31,840 nucleotides of DNA from assembly GCA_964514385.1 (NCBI GenBank), contig CAZEQJ010000034.1:1-31840 (forward strand). Reading direction: 5' to 3'. Shown here piece by piece: positions 8,637 to 17,321 of the stretch (position 1 is the first letter of the stretch; each line of letters opens with the position of its first letter). Origin of the DNA: CAZEQJ01 sp964514385. Its GTDB lineage: Bacteria; Bacteroidota; Bacteroidia; Cytophagales; Cyclobacteriaceae. The notes below the pieces were generated by a model. That model was given only the letters and a program-made list of their open reading frames with translations, was not told where the DNA came from and searched no databases. Both the position numbers and the translations under genes were made by a program.

Positions 8637-8642
8637 TATGTG

Positions 8643-10799
8643 ATGAAACCAATCACCATTTTACTCACATTGCTCAGCATAGGCATACATGCACAACCCG
8701 AACATTCGGTGGCTAGAAAATGGAATGAGGTGCTGCTGGAAGCTATTCGAAATGATTTTGCGCGGCCAACGGTACATGCCCGCAACCTGTTTCATGTATC
8801 TGCTGCCATGTATGATGGTTATGTTCAGTTTGATGATACCGCGGTTCCATATTTATTGGGAAATGATGTGAATGGCTTTCGTTCGATGTTTGACGGATTT
8901 GTACCTGTATCTACGTCACAGGAAGCGATAGAAGAGGCAATTTCTTATGCAGCTTACCGGCTGATCACACATCGTTTTATCAATTCGCCTGGTGCATTTG
9001 AAACACTCACCAATGCTAACGAGCTCATGGCTGAGCTCGGCTATGATGTAAATTTCACTTCCCGGAATTACAGTACGGGCAATCCGGCTGCTTTGGGCAA
9101 TTATATAGCACAGCAATATATCAATTATGGCCTGCAGGATGGCTCCAATGAAGTAAATGACTATGCCAACCAGTACTATTTTCCGGAAAATGATCCTCTT
9201 TATCCAAAGGAGCCGGGCAACTCCAATATCACATATCCAAATGCCTGGCAGCCTCTGGGCTTTGATACCTTCATCGATCAGAGTGGCAACGTAATTCCCG
9301 GAGAAGTACCTGATTTCTTAAGTCCGGAATGGGGGAATGTCCTGCCTTTTGCATTACAGGAAACGGACCGTAAAGTATTGTCTAAAAATGGGGATGAATA
9401 TACCATCTACGCTGATCCCGGACCTCCGCCTATGCTGGGTGCTTCACCCGCCGACGATGAGCAGTACAGGTGGGGCTTTTCTCTTGTGTTGCTGTGGTCT
9501 GAACACCTTGACCCTACGCAGGGCGACTCGCTTGATATTTCTCCGGCATCATTGGGTAATCTGGATATTTCGTCATTTCCGGATGATTTCAACGATTATC
9601 CGGCTTTCTACGATTATCTCTGGGGTGGAGATCCTTCTAACGGCCATGCGCTAAACCCTTTTACCGGCGAGCCCTACCCTGAACAACGTGTTGCAATGGG
9701 TGACTATGCCCGTATTCTTGCTGAGTTTTGGGCGGACGGCCCGGACTCTGAAACACCGCCAGGCCATTGGTTTACCATATTAAACACGGTTAATGACCAC
9801 CCGCAATTGATAAAGCGATTTCAGGGAGCTGGTGAATTAATTTCCGATCTTGAGTGGGATATCCGGTCTTATTTTACCCTTGGAGGTGCCATGCATGATG
9901 TGGCAATAAGCGTATGGGGGCTGAAGGGATATTATGATTATGTACGTCCAATATCCGCTATCCGCTATATGGGCGATCTGGGGCAATCTTCGGATGAAAA
10001 CCAGCCTTCTTTCCATCCTCATGGGCTTCCGTTAATCGAAGACAGAATCGAGCTGGTAAAAGAAGGAGACCCGCTGGCAGGTGGGGATGGGCAGCATATC
10101 AATAAAATCAAAGTAAGGGCCTGGAGAGGGCCTGACTATATAGATGATCCCGCTGTCGATGTTGCCGGTGTAGACTGGATACTGGTAGAAAACTGGTGGC
10201 CGTATCAGCGCCCTACTTTCGTAACACCAAATTTTGCAGGATATGTTTCGGGTCATTCTACCTATTCACGTGCTGCTGCAGAAGTACTTACCGCCCTGAC
10301 CGGAGACCCATTTTTTCCGGGTGGAATAGGCGAGTTTAATGCACCAAAGAATGAATTTCTGGTATTCGAAAATGGTCCATCTGAAGATATCGTCCTGCAA
10401 TGGGCAACTTACCGGGATGCCGCAGATCAATGCAGTCTTTCCCGCATATGGGGAGGCATTCATCCGCCGGCAGACGATTTGCCTGGCAGAATACTGGGTG
10501 AAAGAATAGGGAAAGAGGCATTTAACAAAGCGATTTTGTATTTCTCCGGCCGAATTTTAGAGACTCCAGAGGAAAAAAATATTCTGTTCTATCCCAATCC
10601 GGCCTCAGATATGGTATTTATCCATGCAACTGAACCTATCATAGAGGTAAGCATTTACTCCCTTAATGGTCATTTGATAAAGAACCTGCAGATTGGAAAT
10701 TTAAATGCGATAGACCTTAGCTCCATGGACAGGGGAAAATACTTATTAAAAATAATCACCCGTAATGAGGTTGAAGTAAAACCATTGATACTCCGATGA
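8643..10799 (+). CDS. secreted vanadium-haloperoxidase/PAP2-family protein with T9SS sorting domain
   Basis: The 718-residue protein has a signal peptide (MKPITILLTLLSIGIHAQ), a large helical body and a C-terminal T9SS type A sorting domain beginning ILFYPNPASDMVF, so it is probably exported to the cell surface or medium. The PAP2/vanadium-haloperoxidase active site is complete: K428-x6-R435-P, S536-G537-H538, R601-x5-H607 in SRIWGGIHPP. This reproduces the spacing K-x6-R and R-x5-H of fungal chloroperoxidase. Such enzymes oxidise halides with H2O2 using bound vanadate, but phosphatase activity of the same fold cannot be excluded. The next gene overlaps by ATGA, so both are co-translated. Start ATG 8643 gives a clean signal peptide and lies just after the promoter. 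Confidence 0.88.
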   Translation: MKPITILLTLLSIGIHAQPEHSVARKWNEVLLEAIRNDFARPTVHARNLFHVSAAMYDGYVQFDDTAVPYLLGNDVNGFRSMFDGFVPVSTSQEAIEEAISYAAYRLITHRFINSPGAFETLTNANELMAELGYDVNFTSRNYSTGNPAALGNYIAQQYINYGLQDGSNEVNDYANQYYFPENDPLYPKEPGNSNITYPNAWQPLGFDTFIDQSGNVIPGEVPDFLSPEWGNVLPFALQETDRKVLSKNGDEYTIYADPGPPPMLGASPADDEQYRWGFSLVLLWSEHLDPTQGDSLDISPASLGNLDISSFPDDFNDYPAFYDYLWGGDPSNGHALNPFTGEPYPEQRVAMGDYARILAEFWADGPDSETPPGHWFTILNTVNDHPQLIKRFQGAGELISDLEWDIRSYFTLGGAMHDVAISVWGLKGYYDYVRPISAIRYMGDLGQSSDENQPSFHPHGLPLIEDRIELVKEGDPLAGGDGQHINKIKVRAWRGPDYIDDPAVDVAGVDWILVENWWPYQRPTFVTPNFAGYVSGHSTYSRAAAEVLTALTGDPFFPGGIGEFNAPKNEFLVFENGPSEDIVLQWATYRDAADQCSLSRIWGGIHPPADDLPGRILGERIGKEAFNKAILYFSGRILETPEEKNILFYPNPASDMVFIHATEPIIEVSIYSLNGHLIKNLQIGNLNAIDLSSMDRGKYLLKIITRNEVEVKPLILR

Positions 10800-12826
10800 G
10801 GCTGAATTTGATCATTTCATGTGCTTTCCTTCCATTTTTGTCATACGGGCAATGGCAATTTCTGGACCGCACCGGTACCATGTCTTTTAAGATAACCAAT
10901 GCGGGCGATGCTATAGGTAGTGGAATTGCTATCGGTGATGTGGATAATGACGGTGACCCTGATCTATATGTGGCTGCGGAAAGAGGGTTTCCTGACCGGA
11001 TATATCTGAATAATGACGGGAATTATGAAGTGTTGCCCGGATTTTCATTTGAAGGAAGAACACGTGCTGCGCTATGGTTGGATTTTGATGCCGATCATGA
11101 CCTTGATCTGCTTATTACTTCCGACTGCTACCTAGATGATGAACCCTGTCCGGATCTTCCTTTATTTACATTATTTCGCAATGACAACCTCAACTTTACT
11201 GATGTGACAGCCTCATCAGGTTTGGCAGGATACCGGCTATCATCGGAGGAGGTAAGCGTTGGAGGTCTGGCTGCCGGAGACCTTAACCGGGATGGATGGC
11301 TGGATGTGGTGGCGACCATATGGGGTGATCCTCTGCTGATTCTCATGAATAATCGTGAGGGTGCATTTGTTAATAGTGACTCGATCCTGAACATCAATCG
11401 GGAGGCAAAATATTATCAGCCTCTGATATATGACCTGAACGGAGATGGCAGGGACGATATTTTCCTGAATGTGGACTTTGGAGAAAATCTGTTTTACATA
11501 CAACAGTCAGATGGCATTTTTGAAGAGCGGGCAAGGGTAACGAACGCCAATGCGGATTTTAATGAAATGGGCGTGGCGCTGGGTGATTACGACCGTGACG
11601 GAGATTATGATCTATACATGACCAATATCTATCGTTTTCTGGGTGACGATGTACATAATATATTGCTGGAGCAGAATCAGAATGTGAGTGGTCTGTTTTT
11701 TATTGAAAAGGCAAAGTCATTGGGCGTAGAAAACGGAGGATGGGGCTGGGGCACCACCTTTTTTGATGCTGATAATGATGGCTGGCTAGATATTGCGGCC
11801 ACAAACGGTTGGGATGTCCCGTTTGAAGTAATTGATTCTTCAAAAATCTGGCTAAGAAGGGGCAATACGTTTACCGATTTTTCAGATAGCCTTGGCTTCA
11901 ATGATGATTATAATGCGACCTCCTTAATGGCGGCTGATTTTGATCGTGACGGAGACCTTGATCTTTTTCATGGACTGAGAATATTCGATGAGAGTAAACC
12001 GGTGATCCGCATATTGGAAAATCCACTGCCACGGAACGACAGCTCACATTTTGTGATTATCAGGCCACGCATGGAAGGCAGAAACCATTTTGCTATTGGC
12101 GCTTCAGTTATTGCCTGGGTAGGGGATGTACCTTTGATGCGTCCGGTAACTGCGGGCATGAGCTTTCTGGGGCAGGAGCCGGCTGAGGTGCACATCGGAC
12201 TCGGGTCATACCAGACCATTGATTCCCTGGAAATAAGGTGGCCGGGTGGTGCCGTTACAAAGCAATATGACGTAGCCGCTGACCAGATAATCACCGTCAT
12301 GGATGAGGAGGCGCTTCATCGCCCGGGTGACCTGAGAGCTATGGTGGATGCGCGCGGACTGGTGCTGGAATGGGCGGATAACAGCAATAGCGAGGAAGGA
12401 TTCCTTCTGGAAAGATCCTTTGACCCTCAATTTGAACAGGTACAGCAGATTTTTCTTGGCCCCAATACGATACAGTACATTGACGACGACTTCGAAAAGC
12501 GCCTGATTTACCATTACCGTGTGGCCGCGTTTGATGGGGATCAGCGATCTGCTTTTTCCAATTACCTGGTGCAGAGTACCTTTTTTACCGACCTGGCGAA
12601 TGAAAATATTCAGGTCTACCCAAACCCCGCTGATGATAAACTTCATATAATGTTGGATCAGCCAGCTGCCGTCAGTGCTTTTGATCTTGAGGGCAGATGC
12701 TGGTTTACAGCATATTACTCCGCTCAAAATGCTGAGATTGACATCCGATCATGGCCACCCGGTGTGTATGTGTTTGAATTCGTTCGATCATCAGGGCGTG
12801 AAACCTACAGGGTATCTGTTTTTTAG
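10796..12826 (+). CDS. FG-GAP/VCBS repeat and ASPIC/UnbV (CRTAC1-like) protein with T9SS sorting domain
   Basis: The 676-residue secreted protein has a signal peptide (residues 1-18, ending SYG) and at least seven calcium-binding FG-GAP-type repeats with DxDxDG loops near 46-58, 95-106, 160-171, 211-222, 263-274, 323-332 and 380-390, likely forming a beta-propeller. An ASPIC/UnbV domain (about 430-502) contains LGSYQTIDSLEIRWPGG. A fibronectin III-like domain (about 511-595) and a type A T9SS sorting domain (NIQVYPNPADDKLHI, from 604) follow. CRTAC1-like proteins are usually binding or adhesion proteins of unknown ligand. It overlaps the haloperoxidase gene by 4 bp, so the two products probably act together outside the cell. 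Confidence 0.88.
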   Translation: MRLNLIISCAFLPFLSYGQWQFLDRTGTMSFKITNAGDAIGSGIAIGDVDNDGDPDLYVAAERGFPDRIYLNNDGNYEVLPGFSFEGRTRAALWLDFDADHDLDLLITSDCYLDDEPCPDLPLFTLFRNDNLNFTDVTASSGLAGYRLSSEEVSVGGLAAGDLNRDGWLDVVATIWGDPLLILMNNREGAFVNSDSILNINREAKYYQPLIYDLNGDGRDDIFLNVDFGENLFYIQQSDGIFEERARVTNANADFNEMGVALGDYDRDGDYDLYMTNIYRFLGDDVHNILLEQNQNVSGLFFIEKAKSLGVENGGWGWGTTFFDADNDGWLDIAATNGWDVPFEVIDSSKIWLRRGNTFTDFSDSLGFNDDYNATSLMAADFDRDGDLDLFHGLRIFDESKPVIRILENPLPRNDSSHFVIIRPRMEGRNHFAIGASVIAWVGDVPLMRPVTAGMSFLGQEPAEVHIGLGSYQTIDSLEIRWPGGAVTKQYDVAADQIITVMDEEALHRPGDLRAMVDARGLVLEWADNSNSEEGFLLERSFDPQFEQVQQIFLGPNTIQYIDDDFEKRLIYHYRVAAFDGDQRSAFSNYLVQSTFFTDLANENIQVYPNPADDKLHIMLDQPAAVSAFDLEGRCWFTAYYSAQNAEIDIRSWPPGVYVFEFVRSSGRETYRVSVF

Positions 12827-12848
12827 CCCTATTTTTTATTCCATGGCG

Positions 12849-12882
12849 TTGAAACTATTTCATCAATAAACCATTATACTTG
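12849..12882 (+). promoter_or_regulatory. probable promoter of ribA
   Basis: TTG at 12849-12851 and TATACTTG at 12875-12882 (seven of eight to a TAnnTTTG-type element; one mismatch) are spaced by 23 bp. The element ends 14 bp before ATG 12897. An in-frame TTG at 12885 would lie too close to the expected transcription start. Confidence 0.45.
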
Positions 12883-12896
12883 TATTGCTTAATATT

Positions 12897-13505
12897 ATGG
12901 AAGACATTTCTGCAGAGATAGATAGGCTGGTAAGTGCAAAACTACCTACGGCATATGGCGTTTTTGATATTATTGCCTATACGAGTCCTTTCGATGATTT
13001 TCCACATGTAGTGCTATCCAATATTCACGATCCGGTTGAAAGTATCAACGTAAGAATACATTCGGAATGTATGACCGGTGATGTGTTTGCATCACGCAAA
13101 TGCGACTGTGGAGAACAGCTCGATTTCTCGCTTAACTATATTGCAAAAAACGGTGGTCTATTGATTTACCTAAGGCAGGAAGGGCGCGGTATAGGTCTTG
13201 TAAACAAGCTGAAAGCTTATAATTTACAGGAAAAGGGCTACAATACCATCGAATCAAACGAGATGCTCGGTTTTCATTCTGATCCCAGGGATTACAGCGA
13301 TGCTGTTAAAATACTCAAATCCCTTGGTGTGCGACGCATCAATCTGTTGACCAATAACCCTGAAAAAATTGACAGCCTCGATCAGGCAGGAATAGAAATT
13401 ATCGACCGAATTCCGGTTGAAATAGCACCCTCTTCGGAAAATGAAGAGTACCTTAAGGTGAAAAAGTTACGAATGGGCCATATGCTAAATAACCTTGATA
13501 TCTGA
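12897..13505 (+). CDS. ribA: GTP cyclohydrolase II
   Basis: RibA converts GTP to 2,5-diamino-6-ribosylamino-4(3H)-pyrimidinone 5'-phosphate, the first step of riboflavin synthesis, in the cytoplasm. The 202-residue single-domain protein has the zinc ligands C58, C69 and C71 (RIHSECMTGDVFASRKCDCG), the catalytic RQEGRGIGL (from R93), and the later NPEK segment. Length matches stand-alone RibA; no RibB (DHBP synthase) domain is fused. Start ATG 12897 gives the usual length; the TTG at 12885 is rejected. The stop TGA shares its A with the ATG of the next gene. Confidence 0.94.
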   Translation: MEDISAEIDRLVSAKLPTAYGVFDIIAYTSPFDDFPHVVLSNIHDPVESINVRIHSECMTGDVFASRKCDCGEQLDFSLNYIAKNGGLLIYLRQEGRGIGLVNKLKAYNLQEKGYNTIESNEMLGFHSDPRDYSDAVKILKSLGVRRINLLTNNPEKIDSLDQAGIEIIDRIPVEIAPSSENEEYLKVKKLRMGHMLNNLDI

Positions 13506-13945
13506 TGCTTGCCTATATTATTGTGAAGGGGTTTCATATTTTATTCATACTTACTATGGCCGCATCTCTCAGTGCGGAATTAGCCCTCATCAATGGTAAA
13601 GTACAAAGAGGGACAATAAAGCGACTTTTTGTTATTGATGGTATCTATGGGTTCAGCTCAATACTTGTGCTGGCGGCAGGGTTTATTTTATGGTTTGGGG
13701 TAGGGAAAGATGCGCAATATTATCACAATTTTGTTTTTTACACCAAGGTGATCCTGGTTCTTATCATCGGGATACTCAGCATTCCTCCGACCGTGTTTTA
13801 TTTCAAAAACCGGAAGGGAGACATGGCAGAGGAGGTATATATTCCCTCACATGTCAAAAGATTTGTCATTGCAGAACTCGTGATTTTTGCCCTCATTCCT
13901 TTTCTCGCTACCACCATGGCCCAGGGCATAGGCCGCATCATTTAA
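13505..13945 (+). CDS. small four-helix membrane protein, DUF2214-like
   Basis: The 146-residue hydrophobic protein has about four transmembrane helices (roughly 1-24, 43-65, 77-98, 120-140). A conserved-looking His at residue 11 lies in the first helix and short loops separate the helices. It resembles the DUF2214 family, whose function is unknown. The TGATG junction with ribA (one shared base) suggests co-translation, but no link to riboflavin metabolism can be read from the sequence. Its stop overlaps convergent corA by 8 bp. Confidence 0.65.
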   Translation: MLAYIIVKGFHILFILTMAASLSAELALINGKVQRGTIKRLFVIDGIYGFSSILVLAAGFILWFGVGKDAQYYHNFVFYTKVILVLIIGILSIPPTVFYFKNRKGDMAEEVYIPSHVKRFVIAELVIFALIPFLATTMAQGIGRII

Positions 13946-15059
13946 ACCAACCCTTTCGCCTGAAATAAAACAACATGCCTATGGCAACCAGCAGCATAAA
14001 AAAAAGAACTAAAGGGTAGCCCATCCTGTAGGCCAGCTCAGGCATATAGTTAAAATTCATACCATAAATCCCGGCTATAAAGGTCAGTGGAATGAAAATG
14101 GTGGCAACAAGTGTCAACATTTTCATTATTTCGTTCATTTTCTGGCTCTGAGATGCAAAATAAATGTTCGTTAAGCTTTCCAGTGCCTTCATCAGAGCGT
14201 CAATTTCTTCCAATGCTGAGGTAGTGATGTTGTGCAGATCAGCAATAAAGCGCCGGTTGCTTTTATGGAATAGCGGCGATTCCAGTATCTCCCGGGATTG
14301 TAATACTTCTTTTAGCGGCACCAGTGATTTTTTGATGAGTTGCGCATTTTTACGATAGTTTTCAAGCGATATGAGCACCTCCTTTTCCGGATTTTCAGCT
14401 AATTGCAACTCAACCTCTGTCGTTGCCTGGGTTAGCTTCTCCATTTCCATAAAATAGTAATCCAGAATAGCGTCCAGAAGCTGTGTCAACAGATAATCTG
14501 CCGATCGCTTTCGGATAAAACCGATATCATCTCTCATTTTCTGGCGGATATCACCAAAAGTGTCGTTTACTGCTTCCTGAAAGGTGATCACATAATGATC
14601 ACCCAGGATGAAGGAGATCTGCTCTGTCTCAAGATTTTCTTCCTCATCCGGCACTATGGACTTTACAGAAAAGTGAATATAGTGATCATATGATTCTACC
14701 TTCGGCCGCTGCGTCGTATCAAGGACCCTGCGGATGGTAAGCCGGTCGAGGTTGAAGCCTGTTGAAATCTGCTCCACTTTATCTACTTCATGCAGGCCAT
14801 GATAATTGATCCAGTGGTAGTGATCCTTCACCAGGTCCTCAGCTCTCAAATCAAACTTATCATTCACAAGCTCACATAAGGCCGTATTGTAGGCATACCA
14901 CTGTGTAACTACTTTTTCGGCTTTCTTTTCGCCAAAATAAGCCAGCTCGGCCCTTGCCTTGGCGCGTTTTTTTTCTGACTGGTAAAAGCGCTTTGAAAAG
15001 TCGCCTATTGCCCGAATACCTGATTCGGCCAGCTGGTCCGGCCTGAAAATGCCAGCCAT
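13938..15059 (-). CDS. corA: CorA-family magnesium/cobalt transporter
   Basis: The 373-residue protein has a long acidic cytoplasmic N-terminal domain, a long helical stalk, and two C-terminal transmembrane helices. The selectivity motif YGMNFNYMPE closes the first helix; the second helix is near 345-365, followed by the basic C-terminus RRKGWFK. This is the standard CorA pentameric channel architecture for Mg2+ (also Co2+ or Ni2+). It is read with mscS, whose stop is 1 bp upstream, giving a two-gene ion-homeostasis operon. Its stop overlaps the convergent gene by 8 bp. Confidence 0.93.
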   Translation of the reverse strand: MAGIFRPDQLAESGIRAIGDFSKRFYQSEKKRAKARAELAYFGEKKAEKVVTQWYAYNTALCELVNDKFDLRAEDLVKDHYHWINYHGLHEVDKVEQISTGFNLDRLTIRRVLDTTQRPKVESYDHYIHFSVKSIVPDEEENLETEQISFILGDHYVITFQEAVNDTFGDIRQKMRDDIGFIRKRSADYLLTQLLDAILDYYFMEMEKLTQATTEVELQLAENPEKEVLISLENYRKNAQLIKKSLVPLKEVLQSREILESPLFHKSNRRFIADLHNITTSALEEIDALMKALESLTNIYFASQSQKMNEIMKMLTLVATIFIPLTFIAGIYGMNFNYMPELAYRMGYPLVLFFMLLVAIGMLFYFRRKGWFK

Positions 15060-15060
15060 A

Positions 15061-15966
15061 TTATTTCTGTTCTATTTTAAGCGGATTGATCTCATCACCC
15101 CAGTATATAGTCTGATGAGGGAATGGTATCTCAATACCCTGGTTATCGAAAGCATACTTAAGCCGCCTGTTAAATTCACGGCCCACAACCCATTGCTCAC
15201 CCGGCTTTGTTTTAAGCCGCGCCTTGATCACCACTGCGCTGTCACCAAAGTTATCAAGGCCAAATATTTCAATATCTTCATTGATCAATGCACTATATGC
15301 CGGGTCATTTTTTAATTCCTTTCCTACCTCTTTGATGATCCCGATCACCTGATTTACATCCTCTTTATAAGCCACGCCGATATCAAAAACGCGGGCTGAC
15401 CAGTCCTTTGTCATATTGGCCATGGTATCGATTTTACCATTTTGAAACGTGTGTACTACGCCGGAAAGATCGCGGAGGGTTACGGTACGCAGGTTTATGT
15501 TTTCTACCAGTCCGCCCTGACCATTGATAATGCATACATCACCGGCGCGAATTCTGTTTTCGAGCAGCAGAAAAAAGCCCGTGATAGCATCTCTTACCAG
15601 CTCCTGTGCGCCAAAACCTATTGCAAGACCTGCTATACCCGCACCAGCCAGTAGTGGCGCTATTTCTACACCAAGTTTCTGCAGAATGATCATTAGGAAA
15701 ATCACCCATAGTGTCACCACCAGCACCCCCCGTATGATCTCAATCAGGGTGTTGACCCTTTTTTCCTTTTCATGTGTTTCTTCCTCTTCGCTGATCTTTG
15801 CGACCATTCTTTTTTGAAACTTCCGTAAGGAAACCTTCACCAGCCGAACAGCCACAAAAAATATTACAACAGTAAGCAGGAGGGAAGGTAAATTTTCTAC
15901 ACCCCATTCAATAATTTTATTCGTGATTTGCTCATAAAATGAAGCACTAAGCAGGTTTTCAAACAT
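15061..15966 (-). CDS. MscS-family mechanosensitive channel
   Basis: The 301-residue protein has an N-terminal helix region (about 24-46), a second helix (about 78-100) and the pore-lining, Gly/Ala-rich helix containing APLLAGAGIAGLAIGFGAQE, which is the MscS hallmark. The beta domain (VCIINGQGGLVENINLRTV) and the mixed C-terminal domain follow. It opens under membrane tension to release solutes on hypo-osmotic shock. It is the first gene of the mscS-corA pair. The 134-bp region to the divergent CapA-like gene should hold both promoters, but no exact TAnnTTTG was found there. Confidence 0.92.
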   Translation of the reverse strand: MFENLLSASFYEQITNKIIEWGVENLPSLLLTVVIFFVAVRLVKVSLRKFQKRMVAKISEEEETHEKEKRVNTLIEIIRGVLVVTLWVIFLMIILQKLGVEIAPLLAGAGIAGLAIGFGAQELVRDAITGFFLLLENRIRAGDVCIINGQGGLVENINLRTVTLRDLSGVVHTFQNGKIDTMANMTKDWSARVFDIGVAYKEDVNQVIGIIKEVGKELKNDPAYSALINEDIEIFGLDNFGDSAVVIKARLKTKPGEQWVVGREFNRRLKYAFDNQGIEIPFPHQTIYWGDEINPLKIEQK

Positions 15967-16100
15967 ATAATCATCAATTTTAATGTCTATATATTAAAAA
16001 AACATGGCCCTGACAAACCCTCTGTAAAATATATCAGTCGAATACACTGTCTGGCTACAGGTAAAATATGATATTTTAGAAAGCTTTTTTATTTTTATCC

Positions 16101-17249
16101 GTGCGCAACCTGTTCCTAATACTGTTTCTTATCTTATCAAAGGCAATGGCACAGCCGGATACACTGGAATTGCTGTTTGTGGGTGATATTATGGGGCATG
16201 ACTCTCAAATCAGAGCTGCATTCGACCCTGAAAGCAGGACGTATTCCTACTCTTCGGTTTTTAAACACATTGCAGCAGAAATCCAGCATGCTGATTACGC
16301 CATAGGTAACCTCGAGGTAACCCTTGCCGGCCCACCCTATAAAGGATATCCTTTATTTTCATCTCCTGATGAACTGGCTTCTGACCTGAAAAAACATGGT
16401 TTTGACGTGCTGGTTACTGCCAATAATCATGCAGTAGACCGTGGCAGGAAAGGGCTTTTTCGTACTATCAGAGTGCTGGATTCACTAAATATTCTTCATA
16501 CCGGCACGTTTGCTGATAGTGCTTCTTACCGTAAAGAGAATCTGCTGGTCATGCAATTCGGAGATATTCGTGTTGGACTCCTGAATTATACTTATGGTGT
16601 AAATACTTCACCTGTACCTGACAACTGTATCATCAACTTTATCGATGCCGATGCCATTAAAAATGACCTTACCAAAGCAAAAGAAAAGCAACTGGATAAA
16701 ATCATTCTGTATCTTCACTGGGGAAATGAGTATGCCACCACACCTACTCCTGAGCAGGTTAGTCTGGCGGACGAACTATTTCAGTCGGGCGCTGATGTCA
16801 TTATCGGTGCACACCCGCATGTAGTACAGCCTATAGCGTATTTTTATCCTACCGAAGTAAGCAATGAAAGGCTGATTGCTTTCTCTTTAGGTAATTTTAT
16901 TTCCAACCAGCGTGTAGGACCGAGGAGTGGAGGAGCTGTTTTGAAGATAAAATTTGTAAAGGAAAACGACCTTACCCGAATAGTTTCAGCTCAGTATGAC
17001 TACATATGGATGCATAAACCAATACGAAATGGAAAAACCATGTTTGAGTTGATTTCAAGTTCACAGGATTCACTTATTGAAAGGGAGCACACATTGTACA
17101 ATGATTTTAAAATGGGTATCAATGCCGCAATGACAGGTAATAAAGACCTGATCTCAAGTGGTATGAACACATACCCAATGCCGTTAAGCTTACCTGCACC
17201 TTTGCTTCCGGTGCGGCGCCAGAACCTGTTTCGGTTAACAGAAAATTAA
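16101..17249 (+). CDS. CapA family (poly-gamma-glutamate synthesis CapA-like) metallophosphatase-fold protein
   Basis: The 382-residue protein starts at GTG 16101 with a signal peptide (residues 1-17, ending AMAQ), so it is probably periplasmic or surface exposed. It shows the PGA_cap/CapA motifs in order: FVGDIMGHD, GNLEVTLAG, VTANNHAVDRG, LHWGNEY, GAHPHVVQP and FSLGNFISNQ. These Asp/Asn/His residues form a calcineurin-like dimetal centre. CapA takes part in poly-gamma-glutamate capsule synthesis in Bacillus, but many CapA-like proteins stand alone; no capB or capC is nearby. The substrate is unknown. No ATG exists near the start, and the GTG gives a complete signal peptide. Confidence 0.85.
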   Translation: MRNLFLILFLILSKAMAQPDTLELLFVGDIMGHDSQIRAAFDPESRTYSYSSVFKHIAAEIQHADYAIGNLEVTLAGPPYKGYPLFSSPDELASDLKKHGFDVLVTANNHAVDRGRKGLFRTIRVLDSLNILHTGTFADSASYRKENLLVMQFGDIRVGLLNYTYGVNTSPVPDNCIINFIDADAIKNDLTKAKEKQLDKIILYLHWGNEYATTPTPEQVSLADELFQSGADVIIGAHPHVVQPIAYFYPTEVSNERLIAFSLGNFISNQRVGPRSGGAVLKIKFVKENDLTRIVSAQYDYIWMHKPIRNGKTMFELISSSQDSLIEREHTLYNDFKMGINAAMTGNKDLISSGMNTYPMPLSLPAPLLPVRRQNLFRLTEN

Positions 17250-17274
17250 TCTTTTCAAATTAAACATTCTGTTG

Positions 17275-17282
17275 TAGCTTTG
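17275..17282 (+). promoter_or_regulatory. Bacteroidota -7 element (TAGCTTTG) upstream of the LuxR-type regulator
   Basis: The bases are an exact TAnnTTTG match. A -33 box is weak: TTTTC at 17252-17256, 18 bp upstream. The element overlaps an in-frame TTG at 17280 and so argues that translation begins downstream at TTG 17322. Confidence 0.55.
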
Positions 17283-17321
17283 GCATTATTTATAATAAGT
17301 CTAAATAAAAATAAAGTATTT

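Noticed and set aside
15049..15315. 88-codon + strand frame between corA and mscS
   Set aside because: It overlaps the mscS 3' end in antisense; the 1-bp mscS-corA junction leaves no room for another gene.
16020..16100. Search for a clear promoter or hairpin between mscS and the CapA-like gene
   Set aside because: The region is AT-rich, but only degenerate TAnnTTTG-like matches (for example TATTTTAG) were seen, so no site is reported.
17280..17321. Upstream TTG start for the LuxR-type regulator
   Set aside because: The TTG is part of an exact TAnnTTTG promoter element, and the extra 14 residues are Asn/Lys-rich and unlike a receiver N-terminus.
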